Shown here: positions 1-5,461 of the stretch, piece by piece
Layout: each line of letters begins with the position of its first letter
Position numbering within the stretch: the first letter of the stretch is position 1
Source: Calditrichota bacterium
GTDB taxonomy: Bacteria > Calditrichota > Calditrichia > RBG-13-44-9
NCBI GenBank assembly: GCA_024276455.1
Contig: JAJRXE010000003.1
Location: 1-6,457, forward strand
Direction of reading: 5' to 3'
Length of the DNA: 6,457 bases
Program-made: the position numbers and the translations under genes
The notes under the pieces: generated by a model
The model's input: only the letters and a program-made list of their open reading frames with translations
What the model was told of the DNA's origin: nothing
Databases searched by the model: none

Positions 1-981
1 ATGTTCATCGATTACGTTAAAATATATGTGAAAGCGGGGCAGGGCGGCAGCGGTGCGATGAGTTTTCGGCGGGAAAAGCACGTGCCCAAGGGCGGTCCGG
101 ACGGCGGTGATGGCGGACGCGGCGGCAGCATCATCCTGCAGGTAGATCCCCATCTGCGTACCCTGATCGACCTGAAGTACCGTCCCCACTACGTGGCCCG
201 GCATGGGCAACACGGCATGGGCAAAAACCGCACCGGTCGCGATGCGGAAGACATCATCGTGCGAGTACCGGCGGGCACCGTGGTAAAGGATGCCGAAACC
301 AAGGAAGTACTGGCCGATCTGACTGAACCCGGTCAACAATTTGTGGCCGCCAGAGGCGGCCGGGGCGGTTACGGGAACGCCCGTTTTGCCACCCCTACCC
401 ATCGTGCCCCCCGGGAGTGGGAAGTGGGCGAACCGGGTGAAGAACGCTGGCTGGTGCTGGAACTCAAGCTCATCGCCGACGTGGGGCTGGTGGGCAAACC
501 CAATGCCGGGAAGTCCACCCTGCTCTCCAAAGTCTCGGCGGCACGCCCCAAGGTGGCGGATTACCCTTTTACCACTCTGCAGCCCAACCTGGGCATCGTG
601 CGGCTGGACGAAGCGAAAAGCTTCGTCATGGCAGACATTCCCGGACTCATCGAAGGAGCTCACCAGGGAAAGGGATTGGGTCTCCAGTTCCTGCGCCACA
701 TTGAACGCACCCGCACCCTGCTGTACCTGATTGACCCCACCGAGGAAGATGCGGAGCAAACCTTCGCGGTGCTTCACCGGGAACTGGAAAATTACAGCGT
801 CCAACTGGTGGAGAAACCTTCCCTGATTGCATTAACCAAAAAAGACATCTGGGATACAGATTATCTTGAAAAATACCAATCACGCCTCTCCGCGCCGGTA
901 ATGGCTATCTCCGCCGTTCAGGGCGAGGGTCTACGGGATTTACAGTGGAAGCTGTGGGAAATGCTGAATCGGCAGACCTAA
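1..981 (+). CDS. obgE: Obg-family GTPase (ribosome assembly / stress GTPase)
   Basis: Obg proteins are slow GTPases that bind the large ribosomal subunit and link its assembly to growth state; they act in the cytoplasm. Residues 1-158 match the glycine-rich Obg fold, with FRREKHVPKGGPDGGDGGRGG at about 22-42 and a second glycine-rich patch at 119-126. Residues 159-326 are the G domain: G1 GKPNAGKST (165-173), switch region YPFTTLQPNLG (188-198), G3 DIPG (212-215) followed by LIEGA, G4 TKKD (279-282) and G5 ISA (303-305). G4 has Thr where Asn is commoner, a tolerated variant. The protein stops at 326 residues, so the optional C-terminal OCT domain is absent. The window opens exactly on the ATG; MFIDYVKIYVKAG is a normal family N-terminus, so the gene looks complete although its ribosome binding site and promoter lie outside. 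Identification is near certain. Confidence 0.97.
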   Translation: MFIDYVKIYVKAGQGGSGAMSFRREKHVPKGGPDGGDGGRGGSIILQVDPHLRTLIDLKYRPHYVARHGQHGMGKNRTGRDAEDIIVRVPAGTVVKDAETKEVLADLTEPGQQFVAARGGRGGYGNARFATPTHRAPREWEVGEPGEERWLVLELKLIADVGLVGKPNAGKSTLLSKVSAARPKVADYPFTTLQPNLGIVRLDEAKSFVMADIPGLIEGAHQGKGLGLQFLRHIERTRTLLYLIDPTEEDAEQTFAVLHRELENYSVQLVEKPSLIALTKKDIWDTDYLEKYQSRLSAPVMAISAVQGEGLRDLQWKLWEMLNRQT

Positions 982-1030
982 TCGTTAACCTCCCTTAAAC
1001 TGCAGAGACAAGCAGGCGCAAAAACAGGTG

Positions 1031-1056
1031 TTGCGAGAGAACCGGCGCAATTTTTT
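1031..1056 (+). terminator. possible Rho-independent terminator after obgE
   Basis: TTGCG (1031-1035) can pair with CGCAA (1046-1050), and six T residues follow directly (1051-1056). The stem is only 5 bp (6 with a G-U pair) and the loop is 10 nt, so it is a weak terminator by sequence. It lies 50 nt after the obgE stop and just before a good promoter, which fits an end of the obgE transcript. An earlier CGCAA (1017-1021) could pair with the same TTGCG and compete with the terminator fold. Short arms mean chance is possible. Confidence 0.35.
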
Positions 1057-1067
1057 CCGTCCGGTAT

Positions 1068-1096
1068 TTGACAAATTCCCACAAAATGATTATTTT
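1068..1096 (+). promoter_or_regulatory. sigma70-type promoter for dprA
   Basis: A perfect -35 box TTGACA (1068-1073) is separated by exactly 17 nt from TATTTT (1091-1096), which matches the -10 consensus at four of six positions. The predicted start near 1103 gives a leader of about 65 nt before the dprA ATG. Its place right after the possible obgE terminator suggests dprA is transcribed on its own. Seen directly as a motif; promoter activity is inferred. Confidence 0.6.
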
Positions 1097-1167
1097 GAAA
1101 CAGCAATCAGGAAACCCAATTCCCCCACGGAGCGGGCAAGACCCGGTGTAAAACGGACGCAAGAAGT

Positions 1168-2259
1168 ATGGCCGTACCGGCACTGGCGGATCTGCTTTAC
1201 TTGCTCACCATTCCCAACATCGGGCCGGGACGCATCCGCCGGCTCTTGCAGGTATTTTCCACCCTGGAAGAGATTAAACGCGCTCCGGTTCAGCGGCTGG
1301 TGCAGGTGGAAGGCATCGACACCACCCTCGCAGCGCAAATCAAATCCGGCGGCGATCCGGCAGCGGTGGAAGAACAGCTCAACTACCTGGCGAAATACGG
1401 TATCCGCACCGTCAGCATCTGGGAAAAAGATTACCCACCCCTGCTAAAACGGATTCCCGATCCGCCGGTGGTACTGTTTTATGTGGGAGATGTGGGGGTG
1501 CTCCGGGAACCCGGTCTGGCGGTGGTGGGGACGCGTACTCCCTCCAGCTACGGGAAATGGGCGGCTACTCATTTCACCCGCGAATTAACCCAGCGGGGTA
1601 TTACCATCATCAGCGGGTTGGCCCGGGGGGTGGACACCATTGCCCACCAGACCGCCCTCCGGACGGGCGGGAAAACCGTGGCGGTACTGGGTTGTGGGGT
1701 GGAACGCTGCTACCCTCCGGAAAATTTGAAGATTTACCGCCAGATTCCCCGCCAGGGGGCATTACTCTCAGAATTCTTCATCGGCACCGGTCCGGACGCT
1801 ACCAATTTCCCCCGTCGCAACCGCATCATCAGCGGTCTCAGTCAGGGCACCCTGGTTATTGAAGCCGGAGAACGCAGCGGCGCCCTGATTACCGCTTTTT
1901 ACGCCCTGAATCACAACCGGGAAGTATTCGCCGTTCCGGGAAATGTGAACAATCCCAAAAGCACCGGTTGTAATCGTTTGATCCAGCAAGGTGCCAAATT
2001 GGTGCAAACCGTGGACGACATTTTGGAAGAGATTGAACAACTCCTCCCCCGAGAAAAACCCGTGGAACGTCCCCTACCGGAAAATCTAGGCGAATTGGAG
2101 CAAAAGGTGTACCGTCTGCTTTCGGACGAACCCAAACACATCGACTACCTGGTAATGGAGCTGCAGGAACCGCCCTCGGTTGTGCTGTCCGCTCTGCTTT
2201 CCCTGGAACTTCTGGGATTCGCCCAGCAGTTGGCCGGCAAAATGTTTGTGAGGCTTTAA
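1168..2259 (+). CDS. dprA: DNA processing protein DprA
   Basis: DprA (also called Smf) binds single-stranded DNA taken up during natural transformation and loads RecA onto it; it is also widespread in bacteria not known to be competent. At 363 residues it has the usual three-part layout. An N-terminal helical segment (about 5-60) contains helix-hairpin-helix-like stretches IPNIGPGRI and QVEGIDTT. The central extended Rossmann fold (about 88-290) carries VGTRTPSSYG (120-129), SGLARGVDTIAH (149-160), GCGVERCYPPEN (175-186), NFPRRNRIISGLS (213-225), EAGERSGALITA (232-243) and VPGNVNNPKSTGCN (256-269). Residues about 305-363 look like the C-terminal winged helix. The ATG at 1168 has only a weak AGAAG just upstream, but there is no earlier in-frame start and the N-terminus is typical. 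It lies 186 nt after obgE with its own promoter. All signature motifs are intact. Confidence 0.97.
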   Translation: MAVPALADLLYLLTIPNIGPGRIRRLLQVFSTLEEIKRAPVQRLVQVEGIDTTLAAQIKSGGDPAAVEEQLNYLAKYGIRTVSIWEKDYPPLLKRIPDPPVVLFYVGDVGVLREPGLAVVGTRTPSSYGKWAATHFTRELTQRGITIISGLARGVDTIAHQTALRTGGKTVAVLGCGVERCYPPENLKIYRQIPRQGALLSEFFIGTGPDATNFPRRNRIISGLSQGTLVIEAGERSGALITAFYALNHNREVFAVPGNVNNPKSTGCNRLIQQGAKLVQTVDDILEEIEQLLPREKPVERPLPENLGELEQKVYRLLSDEPKHIDYLVMELQEPPSVVLSALLSLELLGFAQQLAGKMFVRL

Positions 2260-2264
2260 TCGTA

Positions 2265-2285
2265 GGACAAGCTCCCAGCTTGTCC
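2265..2285. repeat. palindromic hairpin, unit 1 of a related pair
   Basis: GGACAAGCT (2265-2273) and AGCTTGTCC (2277-2285) form a perfect 9-bp stem with a CCC loop, starting 5 nt after the dprA stop codon. No T-tract follows on the plus strand, so it is not a classic terminator, though it could protect the dprA mRNA 3' end. Its length and pairing layout equal those of the hairpin at 2297-2321 (core 2299-2319). It resembles dispersed extragenic palindromes; whether it recurs elsewhere in this genome cannot be seen here. Confidence 0.75.
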
Positions 2286-2296
2286 ATGTGTTAAAA

Positions 2297-2321
2297 CAGG
2301 TCAGGCAGGCTGCTTGACCTG
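2297..2321. repeat. palindromic hairpin, unit 2 of a related pair
   Basis: CAGGTCA (2297-2303) pairs with TGACCTG (2315-2321). A G-U pair (2304/2314) and GCA/TGC (2305-2307/2311-2313) continue the stem, closing on a 3-nt GGC loop, so about 11 bp in all. The 21-nt core (2299-2319) aligns without gaps to unit 1 at 14 of 21 positions. Two of the differences are compensatory pair swaps and one turns A-U into G-U, so the structure is kept while the sequence changes. No T-tract follows. The centres of the two units lie 34 nt apart. Confidence 0.75.
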
Positions 2322-2369
2322 CAAATCGAAAACTTTTCTAAAAATTAGCCCAAAAATTTTTCCTGCCCC

Positions 2370-2398
2370 TTGACAAACTAATTTTCTTTTTCTAAACT
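2370..2398 (+). promoter_or_regulatory. sigma70-type promoter for the membrane protein gene
   Basis: TTGACA (2370-2375) is followed after exactly 17 nt by TAAACT (2393-2398), which agrees with the -10 consensus at four of six positions. It shares TTGACAAA and the spacing with the dprA promoter. The expected start, about 7 nt past the -10 box, falls near 2405, only about 2 nt before the ATG at 2407, so the transcript would be leaderless or nearly so. Confidence 0.55.
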
Positions 2399-2406
2399 GT
2401 AATGCT

Positions 2407-3099
2407 ATGACGGGACGAACCGCGTTACTCTGGAAATTAATTATTTACACCTTGCTCTCGGCTGCTGTTACAGGCTGGTTCATTCATCACTTCTACCCCC
2501 AGTACTTCGGATTGGTATTACTGTTTTTCTACATCATCCCCTCGAACTCTTTCATTCCTTTTCCCCACGAACCGGCCATTATTTACTACGGAAAGATTTT
2601 TGGCGCCCTGGCGACCACCATCACGGCCGCTATTCCCACCGTGATTGCCTGCATTATCGACTACCAGGTACTGACGCCGATTTTCAATCGGACCCGGGCG
2701 CGCAAAATCCGGGAAACCCGGGTGTACGAACGCACGGTCCACTATTACAACAAAGCGCCCTTCTTCACCAATCTGGTGGCGGCGCTCTCGCCGGTACCGT
2801 TTTATCCGGTGCGCATCCTGTCGGTCGCCAGTGGGTATCCCATGTGGAAGTACACGGCAGCCGTGCTGCTGGGACGCCTTCCCCGCTACTACTTGCTGGC
2901 TCTCACCGGGGCTATCCTCAACATTCCCAACTGGGTCATCGGGTTCTTTTTCATCTCGTTAATCAGTGGTACCCTGTACCGGTTTTTCTCAAAGCGGCGG
3001 GAACGAAAGGACGTCGCCATGGTGCAGGAGATTACCACCGAAACGACGTTTCCCCCGGAAGAAGAAAAACCCATTCCCTCTCCGGTGGTGAGCGACTGA
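2407..3099 (+). CDS. VTT/DedA-like (SNARE-associated) integral membrane protein
   Basis: Probable polytopic inner-membrane protein of the VTT (DedA/TVP38/TMEM64) superfamily; some members act as lipid flippases or transporters, but the substrate here is unknown. Hydrophobic segments lie at about 10-28, 33-50, 64-86, 119-140, 150-170 and 173-193. Two family-like patches are visible: a Pro/Glu turn before a Gly-rich helix (PHEPAIIYYGKIFGA, 53-67, with Glu55), and the VTT core SPVPFYPVRILSVASGYPMWKY (128-149, with Pro133 and Arg137). A basic loop (95-110, several Arg/Lys) and an Arg/Lys cluster (195-201) fit cytoplasmic sides. The last 25 residues are a Pro/Glu-rich, probably disordered tail. 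The ATG at 2407 has no Shine-Dalgarno site. No earlier in-frame start follows the upstream TGA (2371-2373), and the next start-like codon, TTG at 2452, would remove much of the first helix. Family assignment is from motifs only; the specific function is not known. Confidence 0.8.
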   Translation: MTGRTALLWKLIIYTLLSAAVTGWFIHHFYPQYFGLVLLFFYIIPSNSFIPFPHEPAIIYYGKIFGALATTITAAIPTVIACIIDYQVLTPIFNRTRARKIRETRVYERTVHYYNKAPFFTNLVAALSPVPFYPVRILSVASGYPMWKYTAAVLLGRLPRYYLLALTGAILNIPNWVIGFFFISLISGTLYRFFSKRRERKDVAMVQEITTETTFPPEEEKPIPSPVVSD

Positions 3100-3160
3100 G
3101 CCTTCTACCCCCACCTTGAAAATTGGAATCCACTCACAACCGTTCCTCTTCGTCTTCCCC

Positions 3161-3787
3161 TTACTTTACGATATCCTCTGTACCTACCACTTTTACACCC
3201 GCTTTTTGCCACTTTTCCACCAACTCCCGGGCTTTGTCTTCGTAAATTGGTTTGGTGGCATCCAGCACCAGGGTAATACGCCACCCGTTGCGTTTCAAAA
3301 ATCCTTCGATGGCATAGGCGTCGCACACGTCCAGAGCCACCCCGTACACCACAATCTCCTCCGGGCGAATTATGTCCAGCGCAGGCTCCACATTGGGGTT
3401 AGTAAAGACATCGAACCATTGCTTGCGGAAAATCACCTCTCCCGGGTGCTGTTCCAGCATTTCCCGCAACTTTTCCTTTTCCAGCGGCGTGGTGTCGATC
3501 CAGAGGGGCTGACGAGGAGCAGTTTCCGGAATCTTCTCCTGTCCCGGTGTTCCCTTCAGGCAGTGGGGCGGAAAGGTCTCCCGAAAATCCGGCTGGTCGG
3601 AAATTTCCGGGTCATCCGGATCGTGGTAATCCACCGATCCCCAGATGGGCACCTGGTGGCGTCGCGCCCACTCGGTTAATTTCGCCAGATTGGGAATTAT
3701 TTCTTCCGCGCCGGTCACGTAAAGCTTGCCGTCCGGCTTCATGAAATCGTACTGGGTATCTACGTCCCAAAATATTCTTCGTACCAT
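3161..3787 (-). CDS. Isochorismatase-family cysteine hydrolase, nicotinamidase-like
   Basis: Cytoplasmic alpha/beta hydrolase of the isochorismatase/nicotinamidase superfamily; the closest-looking role is conversion of nicotinamide to nicotinate for NAD salvage. Everything needed for that chemistry is visible. The catalytic triad is Asp10 (DVDTQYDF), Lys122 (FRKQWFDVF) and Cys155 (GVALDVCDAYAIEGF, with the cis-peptide motif before it). The metal site of nicotinamidases is also present: Asp53 and His55 (SVDYHDP) and His75 (FPPHCLKGTPGQE). Metal-free relatives usually lack those three, which favours a true amidase. The length of 208 residues is typical. The substrate is not proven, and other amidases of this fold remain possible. 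An AGAGGAA site lies 6 nt before the ATG. It converges with the membrane protein gene (61-nt gap, no evident terminator) and diverges from the 433-residue gene. No other NAD salvage gene is in view. Confidence 0.85.
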   Translation of the reverse strand: MVRRIFWDVDTQYDFMKPDGKLYVTGAEEIIPNLAKLTEWARRHQVPIWGSVDYHDPDDPEISDQPDFRETFPPHCLKGTPGQEKIPETAPRQPLWIDTTPLEKEKLREMLEQHPGEVIFRKQWFDVFTNPNVEPALDIIRPEEIVVYGVALDVCDAYAIEGFLKRNGWRITLVLDATKPIYEDKARELVEKWQKAGVKVVGTEDIVK

Positions 3788-3793
3788 CTTTCA

Positions 3794-3800
3794 TTCCTCT
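3794..3800 (-). promoter_or_regulatory. ribosome binding site of the hydrolase gene
   Basis: On the minus strand AGAGGAA stands 6 nt before the ATG at 3787. It supports this start over other candidates. I could not find a convincing -35/-10 pair for this gene in 3801-4002. Confidence 0.65.
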
Positions 3801-3823
3801 ATTTTTGATTTTCATCAACCCAT

Positions 3824-3873
3824 TTTACCGAAAATTTTATTAGCCTCTCCTGTCTAAGAAATTGAACGGTAAA
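3824..3873. repeat. spaced 7-bp inverted repeat in the divergent spacer
   Basis: TTTACCG (3824-3830) and CGGTAAA (3867-3873) are exact reverse complements 36 nt apart, in the AT-rich region between the two divergent genes. They might be half-sites of an operator or just chance; there is no supporting regulator gene nearby. Confidence 0.25.
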
Positions 3874-3942
3874 TCCTTTCGTAAGTTCTTTGAAAATTTC
3901 TCATTCCCCGGCCAAATTAGTTGATTCATTCGTATTTTGAAC

Positions 3943-3971
3943 TTGCGAATTGTAAGACCTCGTATTAAAAT
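3943..3971 (+). promoter_or_regulatory. promoter for the 433-residue protein gene
   Basis: TTGCGA (3943-3948, four of six consensus) is followed after 17 nt by TAAAAT (3966-3971, five of six). A start near 3978 would give a leader of about 25 nt containing the strong ribosome binding site. Surrounding DNA is AT-rich, which raises the chance of random matches, but the spacing and position fit well. Confidence 0.5.
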
Positions 3972-3989
3972 TTAGCATCACTCGAAAAA

Positions 3990-3996
3990 AGAGGAA
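3990..3996 (+). promoter_or_regulatory. ribosome binding site of the 433-residue protein gene
   Basis: AGAGGAA followed by six T residues leads into the ATG at 4003. This is one of only two clear Shine-Dalgarno sites in the window (the other serves the divergent hydrolase gene) and it fixes the start of this gene. Confidence 0.75.
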
Positions 3997-4002
3997 TTTT
4001 TT

Positions 4003-5304
4003 ATGTTAGAGCAAATTTATGATAATATTATCAAGAAAATCCAGCAGGAAGTGCTGACTCCCCGCGTGCAAGAAATTCCCCTCACCTATTTGTTGACCCG
4101 CAACATTCCGGAATCGGTGAAACATTTTTTTGATCAAGAGGTGGAGTTGTGGCTGCGGGAAGAAGCGGAGAAGTTTACCTCCAACGAACGCTTCGATTAC
4201 GATCTTCCCGAAGTACAGCAACTCATCGACAAAATATTCGACATTTTGAAACAAACCGCCAAATTTAATCTCAATAAATTTAATCAATTGCTGGAACGGG
4301 CCATCAAACTGGAAGCCAATTACCTGATTCGTCCCCATCAGACGCTAACCCAATTCTTGTTCAAGGACAGCTACCTGATTACCACCATGGACGTGTACGA
4401 CATGCTGAAATACTTCGACAAGTTCCAGTACTACAAAGATGCCCTGACCGACTATTTCAATTTAAAATACATGCGGGAAATTTCCCAGAATCAATTCGAA
4501 GAGCTGATTTCCAAGATTGACGAACAGGTGTACTCGCGCGATCCCATTAACACTGCTCTGCAAACGGTTAAAACCATCATTAGTTTCTTAAACGAAGGCC
4601 GTCCGCCTTCAGACAGCTTGCCGGTGGAAGTACTGATTCAGGCGTTCGAGGATCGCAATTTGCAACAGTTTGTGCGCCTGGTGGAAGCCGAAAAAGCGGA
4701 GGGCACTCAGGAAATCAGCCTGGCCGATCTGGAAACGCTTTTACGCACCGGCAAGACGACTCGCCAGAGAAAAATAGAAGCGGAAAAAGAACGCGAAAAG
4801 AAGATCCTCTTCGAAAAAATTCAGGATCTGGAAACCGCCAAACCGGAAATCGAAGTGGAAAAAATTGCGGTGGAAGAAAAGGTAGAGATCATCGAGCCGG
4901 AATTCACCTTTGAAGAAGAAGCCGAGACAGAAGTAGCCGAAGAAGAGCCGGAAGAGGTGGCAGAAGAGGAAGCCTCGAGCATGACGGCTGCAGATCAGTT
5001 GGCCAACGTGGTGGCGGAAAAAATTAAAGGCGATCGTCTGGAGGACCTGAACCGTTTGATTTCCCCCAAACTGCGTAAAAAATTCATCAAAAAGGTTTTC
5101 CGGAAAGATGAGATGCGATTTCAAGAATTCATTGACGCCATAAACAAATTGCCTACCTGGAGAAAAGCATCCGCTCTGATCGACGAATTCTTTTATCAGG
5201 CAGGAATTAATCCTTATTCTAAAGAAGCGCTGGAATTGTCCGATTTAATTTACAACCGCTATTTCCCGAAGGACCGGGAAGTCAGAAAAGAGAGTTTTTC
5301 GTAA
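4003..5304 (+). CDS. Uncharacterised charged helical protein with acidic linker
   Basis: I do not recognise a named family. The 433 residues have no signal peptide and no membrane segment, so the protein is probably cytoplasmic. Three parts can be seen. Residues 1-250 are mostly amphipathic helix with many Phe/Tyr/Leu (for example YDMLKYFDKFQYYKDALTDYF, 132-152) and no catalytic motif that I can name. Residues 252-278 are a Lys/Arg/Glu-rich helix, possibly coiled coil, leading into a strongly acidic, probably disordered linker (281-326, including AEEEPEEVAEEEA). Residues 328-423 form a compact C-terminal segment with a basic patch KLRKKFIKKVFRKDE (356-370), a TWRKAS turn (385-390) and INPYSKEALELSDLIYNRYF (402-421). 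That last part is the most family-like and I have a weak impression of similar hypothetical proteins in Ignavibacteria/Calditrichota-type genomes. The gene is visibly more AT-rich than obgE and dprA. Strong ribosome binding site and own promoter suggest real expression. Confidence 0.9.
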   Translation: MLEQIYDNIIKKIQQEVLTPRVQEIPLTYLLTRNIPESVKHFFDQEVELWLREEAEKFTSNERFDYDLPEVQQLIDKIFDILKQTAKFNLNKFNQLLERAIKLEANYLIRPHQTLTQFLFKDSYLITTMDVYDMLKYFDKFQYYKDALTDYFNLKYMREISQNQFEELISKIDEQVYSRDPINTALQTVKTIISFLNEGRPPSDSLPVEVLIQAFEDRNLQQFVRLVEAEKAEGTQEISLADLETLLRTGKTTRQRKIEAEKEREKKILFEKIQDLETAKPEIEVEKIAVEEKVEIIEPEFTFEEEAETEVAEEEPEEVAEEEASSMTAADQLANVVAEKIKGDRLEDLNRLISPKLRKKFIKKVFRKDEMRFQEFIDAINKLPTWRKASALIDEFFYQAGINPYSKEALELSDLIYNRYFPKDREVRKESFS

Positions 5305-5362
5305 TCTTAAGATCGACCACTCTGATATCGTCTGCCGGAAGCAGCACTTCAGCCTGAAAAGC

Positions 5363-5390
5363 TTCATTCTTTCTACCTGGAAAGAATGAA
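5363..5390. repeat. perfect 11-bp hairpin between genes
   Basis: TTCATTCTTTC (5363-5373) and GAAAGAATGAA (5380-5390) pair perfectly around a 6-nt loop. The stem is AT-rich and no T-tract follows on the plus strand. On the minus strand it runs into GCTTTTC, too short for a confident terminator. It lies 58 nt after the stop codon of the 433-residue gene and could be a processing or 3'-end stability element. Confidence 0.6.
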
Positions 5391-5407
5391 AAGAACGCTA
5401 TTCAAAA

Positions 5408-5430
5408 GGTCGGACAGTTTTATTCCGACT
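5408..5430. repeat. second small hairpin upstream of the DUF2520 gene
   Basis: GTCGGA (5409-5414) pairs with TCCGAC (5424-5429), plus an outer G-U pair (5408/5430), around a 9-nt loop. It lies 17 nt after the 11-bp hairpin and about 30-40 nt before the next start codon, so it could belong to a structured leader. The stem is short; modest support. Confidence 0.35.
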
Positions 5431-5461
5431 CAAAGCGAAACGCGAATTCATAAACGGTCGA

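Noticed and set aside
1028..1447. 139-codon open frame starting in the obgE-dprA spacer
   Set aside because: It overlaps dprA in another frame for most of its length, its protein resembles no family, and dprA is certain; a shadow frame.
2265..2321. Rho-independent terminator after dprA
   Set aside because: Both hairpins are strong but neither is followed by a T-tract on the plus strand; annotated as repeats/structured elements instead.
3100..3160. Bidirectional terminator between the convergent genes
   Set aside because: I found no inverted repeat with a T-run on either strand in the 61-nt gap.
3116..3679. Plus-strand 187-codon frame opposite the hydrolase gene
   Set aside because: The minus strand there encodes a hydrolase with all catalytic residues; the plus frame is a shadow.
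4741..5124. Minus-strand 127-codon Phe-rich open frame
   Set aside because: It is the antisense of the Glu/Lys-rich part of the 433-residue gene (GAA/AAA read as TTC/TTT), which explains its composition.
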